Source: Peptococcaceae bacterium UBA2264 | GTDB taxonomy: Bacteria > Bacillota > Desulfitobacteriia > Desulfitobacteriales > Desulfitobacteriaceae | Direction: 5' to 3' | DNA length: 50,697 nt | Assembly: GCA_002347475.1 (NCBI GenBank) | Contig: DDXI01000019.1 | Location: 396 to 51,092 of the forward strand | Shown: one piece after another, positions 18,464 through 26,112 of the stretch | Numbering within the stretch: the stretch's first letter is position 1 | Layout: every line of letters starts with the position of its first letter | Notes under the pieces: generated by a model | What the model saw: only the letters and a program-made list of their open reading frames with translations | The model's database searches: none | What the model was told of the DNA's origin: nothing | Program-made: the position numbers and the translations under genes

Positions 18464-19726
18464 TTGTTTTGTATTAATGATTGGCCGGAAGCAATTCGCC
18501 AGGCTGTAGTCCGCGCTGATACCGCCTTGCAGAAACAGGAAAAGTATTTAAATGATCTCTTGAACCACAATCATATCAAGGTTCTGAAAGCCTTTCAGAC
18601 AGAAAAGGTCAACAGTTATCATTTGCATGGTTCAACAGGATATGGCCTGGAGGACAGCGGCCGGGATACCCTGGATGCTGTTTTTGCCAGAATCCTGGGA
18701 GCCGAAGCTGCGCTTGTCCGAGGACAATTTGTCTCCGGGACTCACGCTATTGCCTGTGCCTTATATGGCATTCTGCGTCCCGGTGACCACCTGCTATCGG
18801 TCAGCGGCCAGCCTTATGATACGCTGGAGGAAGTCATTGGTTTGCGGGGAAACGGTCAGGGCAGCCTTAAAGACCTGGGAATTGACTTTGACCTGGTCGA
18901 CCTTGATCAAGAAGGAAAACTGCAGTATGATCTGATTCAAAAAGCAATTACTCCTCAAACACGCCTGCTGCTTGTTCAGCGCTCCTGCGGCTATTCCTGG
19001 AGAGATTCTCTCTCGATTGCCAGCATGGCTGAACTGGCGGCCTTTGTGAAGAAAAAATTCCCCGGCCTGCTGATCTTCGTTGATAACTGTTATGGAGAAC
19101 TGGTGGAAAAGCAGGAACCCTGTGAGGTCGGCATTGATCTGATTGCCGGATCCCTGATTAAAAATCTGGGTGGCAGCATAGCACCCGGGGGAGGATATAT
19201 TGCGGGACGAAGCGAGTTGGTAAAACTGGCGGCCCAACGGCTGACGGCACCTGGCATCGGCGCCGAAATTGGAGCCACCTTCGAATGGCAGCGTTTATTT
19301 TATCAAGGCTTGTTTTTCAGTCCCCTGACAGTAACTGAGGCTTTGAAGGGGGCCATATTTACGGCCGCCTTCTGGGAGTCCCTGGACTACGAAGTCTATC
19401 CCCGGCCGGAATCCCGGCGCAGTGATCTGATACAGGCTGTAAAATTAGGTACGCGGGAAAAATTGATTGCTTTCTGCCAGGGCCTGCAGAAAGGGACTCC
19501 CCTTGATGCCCATGTAATGCCAATCCCCGGGGAAATGCCCGGTTATCAGAATGAGGTTATCATGGCCGGAGGAACCTTTATTCAGGGAGCAACCAGCGAA
19601 TTTTCCGCAGACGGCCCTCTGCGCGAGCCATATGTTGCCTATCAGCAGGGCGGCATTTCCCATACTTACGTTAAAATAGGCAATATCTCCGCCGCCTTAA
19701 ACCTTTATGCTGAAAATCTGTTATAG
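18464..19726 (+). CDS. Methionine gamma-lyase family (aluminium resistance family) PLP protein
   Basis: A 420-residue cystathionine/methionine lyase-fold enzyme equivalent to B. subtilis YnbB, annotated in many genomes as an aluminium resistance protein. Family features are FHLHGSTGYG-like substrate loops (YHLHGSTGYGLEDSGRD), ALVRGQFVSGTHAI, VDNCYGELVE (PLP aspartate) and GSLIKNLGG, whose lysine is the predicted Schiff-base residue. The true substrate in the cell is not established. The start is TTG 18464 with GGAGG at 18451-18455. It follows hflX after 94 bases in the order hflX-ynbB seen across Firmicutes. A TATAAT at 18437-18442 may give it its own promoter. Confidence 0.88.
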   Translation: MFCINDWPEAIRQAVVRADTALQKQEKYLNDLLNHNHIKVLKAFQTEKVNSYHLHGSTGYGLEDSGRDTLDAVFARILGAEAALVRGQFVSGTHAIACALYGILRPGDHLLSVSGQPYDTLEEVIGLRGNGQGSLKDLGIDFDLVDLDQEGKLQYDLIQKAITPQTRLLLVQRSCGYSWRDSLSIASMAELAAFVKKKFPGLLIFVDNCYGELVEKQEPCEVGIDLIAGSLIKNLGGSIAPGGGYIAGRSELVKLAAQRLTAPGIGAEIGATFEWQRLFYQGLFFSPLTVTEALKGAIFTAAFWESLDYEVYPRPESRRSDLIQAVKLGTREKLIAFCQGLQKGTPLDAHVMPIPGEMPGYQNEVIMAGGTFIQGATSEFSADGPLREPYVAYQQGGISHTYVKIGNISAALNLYAENLL

Positions 19727-19760
19727 TTACTTAAAGAAAAACTTTAAATTGCTCAGAAAA

Positions 19761-19792
19761 TTATTAAGATGATTATTTATTAAGATGATTAT
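19761..19792. repeat. 16-bp perfect tandem duplication
   Basis: TTATTAAGATGATTAT occurs at 19761-19776 and again at 19777-19792, just before the signal peptidase gene. It probably arose by replication slippage and could change promoter spacing. Confidence 0.85.
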
Positions 19793-19819
19793 ATCGAGAA
19801 AAAATAGCGAGGTGAAAAC

Positions 19820-20362
19820 ATGGAGGAAAAGGCTAAAAAAAGCACAGGAAGAATAATATGGGAAGTCGTCGAGATAGTTGCAGTAGCATTTGTGCTATCC
19901 TGGGTTTTAAGAACATTCGTTGTGGAAGCAAGGGTCATTCCTACAGGCTCTATGCTGCCAACGATACAACTGCAGGATCGGGTATTTGTAGATAAAATTT
20001 TCTTCAAATATTTTGACGAAATCCGTCAAGGGGATATCATCGTTTTTCATCCGCCTCCGGCAGCTCATTCCAGTGAAGATTTTATTAAAAGAGTCATAGG
20101 CTTGCCGGGTGACACGGTTGAGATCAAAAACCATATTGTTATTGTTAACGGAGAAAAACTGAACGAGCCTTACCTGCTGGAACAGCCGGATGATGATTTT
20201 CCAGCTCTGAAAGTACCCTCTGATTCACTTTTTGTTATGGGTGACAATCGGAATAACAGCGCAGATTCCCGGGAATGGGGTTTATTGCCTCTCGAGAATG
20301 TTACCGGGCGAACACTTTTCCGTTACTGGCCCCTTAACAGTATCAGCGTACTCGCCCGTTAG
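19820..20362 (+). CDS. lepB: Signal peptidase I
   Basis: A 180-residue type I signal peptidase with one N-terminal membrane helix (about residues 12-35) and an extracytoplasmic catalytic domain. Ser44 in PTGSMLPTI and Lys90 in FIKRVIGLPGD form the Ser-Lys dyad. Box E is MGDNRNNSADSREWG. It cleaves signal peptides of Sec and Tat substrates at the membrane. The length and single helix are typical of Gram-positive SipS-type enzymes. GAGGTGAAAAC lies before ATG 19820. It precedes the ddl gene by about 115 bases. Confidence 0.95.
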   Translation: MEEKAKKSTGRIIWEVVEIVAVAFVLSWVLRTFVVEARVIPTGSMLPTIQLQDRVFVDKIFFKYFDEIRQGDIIVFHPPPAAHSSEDFIKRVIGLPGDTVEIKNHIVIVNGEKLNEPYLLEQPDDDFPALKVPSDSLFVMGDNRNNSADSREWGLLPLENVTGRTLFRYWPLNSISVLAR

Positions 20363-20477
20363 AGAAAACCTCTGCCTAATTTTGCTGTAACCCCAATTAC
20401 AATATTTTTTAACCATGTTAATTACAGAAACTATTAGCTTGAATTATAAATTATATGTAATGATGGGAGAATTATTC

Positions 20478-21557
20478 ATGGAAAATGCTAAATTAAAGGT
20501 CGTCATGCTTTTTGGCGGCCGTTCCGGAGAACACAAGGTCTCCTTAAATTCGGCAAAATCAGTGCTGCAGGCAATCGATCCTGGCCGTTACACAGTACAA
20601 ACAGTCGGAATATCCCAGGAAGGCCGCTGGTACTGGGGAGCCCAGCCCGACGATTTGTTAGCCGGTGATTTCCCGGCTTCAGGTGCGTTCCCCCTCGTCA
20701 CTTTAGTCCACGACCCCAGCAACCCGCATTTCATTGCCTTGGATGGAACTTCACTGGCAGATGGCGGCAAATTTGATCTTGTTTTTCCCGTTCTTCATGG
20801 CCCCAATGGGGAAGACGGCACCCTGCAGGGCTTGCTGGAACTGGCCGATGTACCCTATGTCGGTTCCGGTGTTTTGGGATCTTCTCTGGGCATGGACAAG
20901 GACCGCATGAAAGCCGTATTTGCTCACGCCGGCTTGCCTCAGGCTGAATATATATCCTTTCTGCGTTCAGAGTTCCAAAAGTCTCCCGTGGCCAGCGTCC
21001 GGAAGGTGGAACAAACCTTGGGCTATCCCTGTTTTGTCAAGCCAGCAAACCTGGGTTCCAGTGTAGGAATTTCCAAAGCTCATGACAAAGGCGAGCTCAT
21101 GGAAGCATTTAACATTGCTTTTGCCTATGACCGTAAAGCAGTTGTTGAACAAAACATTTCCGGACGGGAAATAGAGATCGCTGTTCTGGGCAATGATCAT
21201 CCGGAGGCCTCAGTGCCGGGCGAAATATTGCCGGTCAATGAATTTTATGATTATGAAGCCAAATATACCAGCACGGAATCAAAACTGATCATTCCGGCAG
21301 AATTACCCCTGGATCTCAGCAACCAGTTAAGAAAGATGGCTATTCAAGGTTTTCTCGCTGTGGGAGCATCAGGCTTAAGCAGGGTAGATTTTTTTGTCAC
21401 AGCTGACAATAAACCCTATATTAATGAAATCAATACCTTGCCCGGATTTACCCAAATATCTATGTATCCTAAACTTTGGGATAATACCGGGGTCAAGTAT
21501 CCTGAACTTATTGACCGTCTGATTGCTTTGGCCCTGGAAAGATACCGGGATAAATAA
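20478..21557 (+). CDS. ddl: D-alanine--D-alanine ligase
   Basis: 359 residues from ATG 20478, preferred over ATG 20415 because GGGAGA (20465-20470) precedes it and the family motif starts at once (KLKVVMLFGGRSGEHKVS). It is an ATP-grasp enzyme joining two D-Ala for peptidoglycan precursors. Visible motifs are VFPVLHGPNGEDGTLQG, PCFVKPANLGSSVGISK, the acidic EQNISGREIEIAVLG, RVDFFV and NEINTLPGFT (Mg2+ site). The loop residue region PNGEDG is typical. D-Ala versus D-Lac specificity cannot be fixed here, and no vanHX-type genes are nearby. Confidence 0.93.
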   Translation: MENAKLKVVMLFGGRSGEHKVSLNSAKSVLQAIDPGRYTVQTVGISQEGRWYWGAQPDDLLAGDFPASGAFPLVTLVHDPSNPHFIALDGTSLADGGKFDLVFPVLHGPNGEDGTLQGLLELADVPYVGSGVLGSSLGMDKDRMKAVFAHAGLPQAEYISFLRSEFQKSPVASVRKVEQTLGYPCFVKPANLGSSVGISKAHDKGELMEAFNIAFAYDRKAVVEQNISGREIEIAVLGNDHPEASVPGEILPVNEFYDYEAKYTSTESKLIIPAELPLDLSNQLRKMAIQGFLAVGASGLSRVDFFVTADNKPYINEINTLPGFTQISMYPKLWDNTGVKYPELIDRLIALALERYRDK

Positions 21558-21588
21558 GACCATATGATACCAGTGATCGGGTTCCAGG

Positions 21589-21622
21589 TTCCTAATTCCG
21601 CTTAGTTCCTAATTCCGCTTAG
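21589..21622. repeat. 17-bp perfect tandem duplication
   Basis: TTCCTAATTCCGCTTAG occurs at 21589-21605 and at 21606-21622. The second copy runs into a CCGCTTAGCGG palindrome. It lies between ddl and the next small gene. Confidence 0.85.
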
Positions 21623-21660
21623 CGGAAGTTAAAATACAATAAAAAAAGGGAGTGGATAAA

Positions 21661-21945
21661 ATGAATCTGCACGAGTTAACCGGCTTTGAAAGCGGTGTGG
21701 TTGTGTTTAAGGAAAGCGGCGAAGCCTATATAGCAAACTGGTCTGGTTTCGAGGGAATCCCGCGCAAGTTCGCCAATGCCCTTTTTGGCCTGGATAATGG
21801 TAATGATATCCAGGAGACGGAGAACGATGAGTTTGACGACATTGCGGTCGAAATTGCTGTTGCCAATTCGCCAAAGAACTATACCATTAACGGAAGATAT
21901 GAAAACGATGAAGTCATAATTATTACCTTCAAAGGTTGGGAGTAA
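21661..21945 (+). CDS. Small acidic protein, unknown function
   Basis: 94 residues from ATG 21661, which follows AAAAAAAGGGAGTGG; GTG 21652 would add only three residues and lies inside the ribosome binding site. The protein is acidic, with a D/E-rich middle (IQETENDEFDDIAVEIAVANS), and ends in a beta-like VIIITFKGWE. There is no signal peptide, membrane segment or cysteine, and I do not recognise a family. It lies after ddl but is separated by the tandem duplication. It is the last plus-strand gene before the defence island. Confidence 0.7.
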   Translation: MNLHELTGFESGVVVFKESGEAYIANWSGFEGIPRKFANALFGLDNGNDIQETENDEFDDIAVEIAVANSPKNYTINGRYENDEVIIITFKGWE

Positions 21946-22087
21946 AGATAACTGGATAAATCAGCGACAACCGCTAATCGATCATATTGATAGACAATCA
22001 GTATTAACCAGTATTAACGAGATGATGAGATGAATTGAATTAAATTAAGAAAAAAACAGGGTTTATAATAAAAAGGTTATAATTATT

Positions 22088-22159
22088 AAGCGGCCCATAA
22101 ACTTTGCCAGAGCACTGCAATTAAGGTTGCGGTGAGAAGGCAGGGCAGATAAGCCGCTT
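22088..22159. ncRNA. Nested hairpin between convergent genes (terminator or small RNA)
   Basis: AAGCGGC (22088-22094) pairs with GCCGCTT (22153-22159). Inside it, ACTGCAA-TTAAGG-TTGCGGT forms a 7-bp hairpin, and TTGCC/GGCAG can pair between the two. A T-rich stretch (CTATTTTATTATATT) follows on the plus strand. Genes converge on this 405-base gap, so a bidirectional terminator is the simplest reading, but the fold is more elaborate than usual. No open frame of note is present in the gap. Confidence 0.45.
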
Positions 22160-22350
22160 CTATTTTATTATATTGAGTCCCATAATAAAGATTATGTAAA
22201 GCTATATGAAGATTGACGAGAGCCGAGAATAGTTTATCCTCATAAATAATATTAACAATTACTGGTATAGTTACAATGTCAAATCGTGATATTCACAAAT
22301 CCAATTATTTTATAATAAATCGAGTTTACACGATGCCTTGGTATATCATG

Positions 22351-22929
22351 CTATGGTATTGCGACACGCGAAAGATATGTACAGAATTTCAATGTTATCT
22401 GTTCTGTAAAAAGGCTTTCCATTGTACACAACCTATTCTTTCGTTGATTCATGAGGTATTTTGCAGGAATAGTAAAATAATGTTTAAAATCTATTAGTGA
22501 ATTATCCAGAACTACTTTTTCACTTTGCTGCAAGGTTAGCTTATGAAAGCGGTAATGCCAATCATTTCTTGCCACCTTGATATCGTCACTAAAAAATAGA
22601 TTGTCCCGTTGCATATCAATATTTTCCATTTCAAACACATTTATTAAATGCTCAGTTGATTTTGCAGTTTGTTCGTCATAAATTGGACACATCAATATTG
22701 AAGGCATAAACTTTGTCGCTTTTCCCTGGCAAGAGACTAATAATTCACCCATAGCTACTACATCACAGGCTTGACTTATAATAATTGCATACGGAAAAAT
22801 ATACTCAATAAAATCTACTCCGTTTTCATCTTCACTATCGATGAAGCAGTACTTAACGTTTTTAAAAATGTCGCCTTGACAGATTACAGTGTCTTCTGAA
22901 GTATAAATAACTTTTGAAATGGTTGCCAT
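22351..22929 (-). CDS. Unknown protein with GDIF and SQACD motifs, third gene of TIGR04255-like cassette
   Basis: 192 residues. The N-terminal part has CQGDIFKNVKYC and then YAIIISQACDVV, a motif of the (I/V)SQ-x-CD kind that I associate with uncharacterised bacterial proteins often seen near mobile or defence genes. The middle has FMPSILMCPIYDEQ. The end, LIDFKHYFTIPAKYLMN ... LSRVAIP, matches the usual ending of that group. There is no membrane segment or known catalytic signature, although the Cys-Asp pair could be functional. It starts 4 bases after the preceding gene's stop with only a weak ribosome binding site, so translational coupling is likely. Base composition is more AT-rich than the chromosomal flanks, suggesting transfer. 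Confidence 0.6.
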   Translation of the reverse strand: MATISKVIYTSEDTVICQGDIFKNVKYCFIDSEDENGVDFIEYIFPYAIIISQACDVVAMGELLVSCQGKATKFMPSILMCPIYDEQTAKSTEHLINVFEMENIDMQRDNLFFSDDIKVARNDWHYRFHKLTLQQSEKVVLDNSLIDFKHYFTIPAKYLMNQRKNRLCTMESLFTEQITLKFCTYLSRVAIP

Positions 22930-22933
22930 AATA

Positions 22934-23173
22934 TCACTTCTTCAATCTATATTTTTTTACTACAATAATTTTTGGTGAATCATAAACAATGTCAGGCACT
23001 TTTGTGCCAGGAACGTTCTCAAATCCAATTGCTTTTTCTCCCTGAGTTACTCCGGACGTATATTGGCTTTTTTCAGTTATCAAAATATCTGTTTCAGACG
23101 TAGTACTACTTGTTTGATATGTACCATCAGTTGTATTCGTTGGAGTTGACGTTTTTAAATAATCATCCATCAT
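22934..23173 (-). CDS. Thr/Ser-rich 79-residue protein, unknown
   Basis: A 79-residue protein. The first half is low-complexity and rich in Thr and Ser (DYLKTSTPTNTTDGTYQTSS). The second half is ordered-looking and basic, ending in IIVVKKYRLKK. It starts inside the end of the TIGR04255-like gene (11-base overlap) and stops 4 bases before the 192-residue gene, so all three are one transcript. The coupling is the main reason to accept it as real. It could be a linker or adaptor between the two larger proteins. No homology is recognised. Confidence 0.5.
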   Translation of the reverse strand: MMDDYLKTSTPTNTTDGTYQTSSTTSETDILITEKSQYTSGVTQGEKAIGFENVPGTKVPDIVYDSPKIIVVKKYRLKK

Positions 23174-23948
23174 TCATCACCGCTCGTAATTTACTTGTAA
23201 TCGAACTCTCGAACATAATCTGTATTGAATTATGACCTCTTTTTATATATTCTATTATTTCATTTGAATTACTAATAATTTCTTGTATAAAACAATCATA
23301 ATCAAGTATAAAATCTTTTTTAATCACCTTGCTTGGATAATTTGGATTATATAAGCCAAACCGAAAATTTAGCATCATATTATCAACCCGGTACTCGGCT
23401 GTCTGCATTGAGCGTATTAGCTTAAACTGAACATCTAGTTCAACAATATTATTTGACGTTGCATATGCAACATTCGGACAAAAAAATCCCTTCTGAATTT
23501 TAAGTTTGTCTGTACTCATAACATTTATATATCGTAATCCAATTCTTAAAGAAGAAAATTTTTCGAGGGTTGCTTCTATATTCTTAATCACACTTGAAAA
23601 ACAATCTAAAAGTGTTTCAAAAGTATCGTACTGTTTGTAGTCGAAGATTAAAAACTTATTTGATAAAATTATTTTATTTGTGCCTTCTCTGTTTGTAAAT
23701 GTATTCTGTAATCCTTCAATAGAACTTCCATGAATATTTGCAGAGGCAGGAGAACTATCCCCTTCTATTTTTATTGTATTAAATTTTATCACTTGTTCCA
23801 TTTCTTTTTTCGGGAAAAATTCAGTTATTTTATCAATAATTATCTGGTCAAAGATTTCTTCATTTTTAATATAATTTAAGAAATCAACACGACAGATGAC
23901 TTGACTGATGAATGTTTTGTTATACTTGATTGCATCATATGTTGTCAT
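23163..23948 (-). CDS. TIGR04255-like protein, first gene of the cassette
   Basis: A 261-residue protein resembling the TIGR04255 family of sporadically distributed, functionally unknown proteins. The diagnostic piece is RIGLRYIN at residues 135-142. It is preceded by a stretch of strands (NKIILSNKFLIFDYKQYDTF) and followed by a long strand-rich half (VELDVQFKLIRSMQTAEYRVDNM). No nuclease, NTPase or membrane motif is visible. ATG 23948 follows GTGAGGTG. It lies 118 bases after brxL on the same strand and is AT-rich. It may be carried with BREX as an accessory, or be an independent neighbour in a defence island. Confidence 0.65.
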   Translation of the reverse strand: MTTYDAIKYNKTFISQVICRVDFLNYIKNEEIFDQIIIDKITEFFPKKEMEQVIKFNTIKIEGDSSPASANIHGSSIEGLQNTFTNREGTNKIILSNKFLIFDYKQYDTFETLLDCFSSVIKNIEATLEKFSSLRIGLRYINVMSTDKLKIQKGFFCPNVAYATSNNIVELDVQFKLIRSMQTAEYRVDNMMLNFRFGLYNPNYPSKVIKKDFILDYDCFIQEIISNSNEIIEYIKRGHNSIQIMFESSITSKLRAVMNDG

Positions 23949-24066
23949 TATTTAACACCTCACTATAGTATTAATTTGGATATAATTTGAGAATCACTAC
24001 TTTTATTAAATGAAAGTTCCCGGTATAAAATAATTCTTCATAACGATTGGGAACCATTTTTGTATT

Positions 24067-26112
24067 TCACTCCACTATCGCCTTTAACAATGCATCCCTG
24101 GCGTCTGAATAGAACTGTATATCAACCTTTGTTGCCATATCATCAGATAAATCGAAAAGCTGTCGTCTGCATGAAACAGGTACCAAAACTGCAGAAGCGC
24201 CTTTTTCAACAGCTATTTCAGCTAAAGTGACAGGATTATGAACAGGCTCAATTGAACCACCCAAATTTATTTCCCCGACAATAATCAAACCGCCACGAAC
24301 GCTCCTTTTGAGCATAGCGGTACAAAGAGCAATAAGCGTAGCTACTCCAATTTTAGCTCCTGATTTTGCAGCATCAAATGCTCTTAATTGAAGTACAAAT
24401 TCATGTTCTCTTGGTTCTTTGTCTCCCACAAAAGCCTTTGATTTTGCATACAGATTCTGTTCTGCGAAACCAACGCTTTCTTTAAACGCCGGAGGAACTG
24501 GTTTATTTAGAATCTTAACCCCTGACCCAGGCCCCTCGTTTACTTCTATACGGAAAAGACCCGGATGCTCATCTATTCCTCCAGGACTGATTGTCCAAAC
24601 TTGTCCAGGTTCAAGAGGATCAGTACCAATACTGTTTTCACTTTGAAGTTCTGGGGTACCAACATATCTTTCAACACTATCATTACCCATAATATAGCTG
24701 AAATGGGTGTTGCGAAATTCCGCAGCACCAATTCTTTTTTGCTGCTCTTTAACTCTTCTCCTACATTCCATTGCTAAACGTACAGCCCACTCCAAATCAT
24801 GCTCAGGAATTTCTTCATTCTCTCCGGGAAATAAAAGCTTAAGCAATCCGCTGACAGTTTTATTAACTGCATTGGTATCTCTTCCGCTTAGAGCACCGCC
24901 AAAAATTACTTTTCCCTGTAAAGAAGAAACCCTGCTCTTTCTTCTCAGACGGCTCATACACTCTGACCAGAAATCACTCACCAAACCGAAGTGATCAGTT
25001 AAAATATCCTTGCTGATTTTTGGAACATCCCATCCCGGCAAATAAGCATGAATACGATCCATGAAGGCTGTATCATCCCTCATTTCGGCAGGCAACGGAC
25101 CAAATAGATGTCCGATTCTCTGCTGATGTTCCACATCAACATCGAAGTTACCCACCATGACAAGGCTTCCGTCGGCCCGAATGCTTTCTTTTCCTCTACT
25201 GAACTCTCCCGATTCCATATAACCTTTCATGATATTTATGCCATCTTTTTTGTCAAATGATATTCCGGAAATTTCATCGAAACACACAACATCATACTGA
25301 CATACCAATCCTCTGCGTCCACTATTGTTATCGACAAACATTTTTGCCACAGTTGCTTTGCCACCAGATATCAGATGAGCATAAGGGGATATCTGCTGGA
25401 AAAGATGGCTCTTGCCTGTTCCTCGAGGACCCAATTCAACCATATTATAATTTCTTTCAACAAAGGGTACCATTCTCAGCATTAAGGCTTCCCTTGTCCG
25501 TTCACTTAGTCCTTCCGGTTCTATGCCAACACTTCTGAGCAAAAATACCTTCCACTCTTCTGTTGAAAACGCCTTTCTTGCCTTTAACAAAGTATCCAGA
25601 ACATTTCTTTGAGACATCTGAATTGCACGGATACTTTCTATCCCAAATGGTCTTCCCCGATTTTCTTGGGCAATTGCAGCATCATATACCAAAGAAACCT
25701 CTGCATAGAAGCCTCCCGTCAACATTCTTTCATGTTCACTGACAAATTCCGGCGAGATTCTAACATCCTTTAATTGCAAACTTGGCAATGTTGCCAGATA
25801 AGAATCTGATTTCTCGTCCAACCTAGCACTAATAATGTCAATAATTTTTACCTCGCCCTTTTCACGAGCCCTGGCCTTAAACAATTCTTCCTCGCCAGCT
25901 TTAACTGTTCGTGATTTTAATTGACGTTGAACAATCTCTAATCCTTCATCAATCTCTTCCTGATTTGTGCTGGCACAATACCTCCCCAACATAAACTCTA
26001 CAACATAGGTAGGGACAGGAAACTGCCTGCTGAAAGTCCTTACCAAGTCTTTTCTTACTAAATAACCTTCCAAAGCAGAAGCTGCAACTTTATCAATTCT
26101 GTCCATCTCCAT
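24067..26112 (-). CDS. brxL: BREX type 1 protein BrxL (AAA+ with Lon-like C-terminal domain)
   Basis: 681 residues. Walker A is LGPRGTGKSH with Lys234, and Walker B is VCFDEISG. The C-terminal ~140 residues are Lon-like (GLIIVGEINLGGSIEPVHN). In that domain the Lys of the Lon dyad (second K of GGxxEK) aligns to Leu in NPVTL, and no GPSAG-like serine is convincing, so peptidase activity is doubtful. BrxL is an AAA+ DNA-binding motor needed for phage exclusion in type 1 BREX. ATG overlaps the pglZ stop (TAATG). It is the last gene of the six-gene operon. Length and order match the family. Confidence 0.93.
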   Translation of the reverse strand: MEMDRIDKVAASALEGYLVRKDLVRTFSRQFPVPTYVVEFMLGRYCASTNQEEIDEGLEIVQRQLKSRTVKAGEEELFKARAREKGEVKIIDIISARLDEKSDSYLATLPSLQLKDVRISPEFVSEHERMLTGGFYAEVSLVYDAAIAQENRGRPFGIESIRAIQMSQRNVLDTLLKARKAFSTEEWKVFLLRSVGIEPEGLSERTREALMLRMVPFVERNYNMVELGPRGTGKSHLFQQISPYAHLISGGKATVAKMFVDNNSGRRGLVCQYDVVCFDEISGISFDKKDGINIMKGYMESGEFSRGKESIRADGSLVMVGNFDVDVEHQQRIGHLFGPLPAEMRDDTAFMDRIHAYLPGWDVPKISKDILTDHFGLVSDFWSECMSRLRRKSRVSSLQGKVIFGGALSGRDTNAVNKTVSGLLKLLFPGENEEIPEHDLEWAVRLAMECRRRVKEQQKRIGAAEFRNTHFSYIMGNDSVERYVGTPELQSENSIGTDPLEPGQVWTISPGGIDEHPGLFRIEVNEGPGSGVKILNKPVPPAFKESVGFAEQNLYAKSKAFVGDKEPREHEFVLQLRAFDAAKSGAKIGVATLIALCTAMLKRSVRGGLIIVGEINLGGSIEPVHNPVTLAEIAVEKGASAVLVPVSCRRQLFDLSDDMATKVDIQFYSDARDALLKAIVE

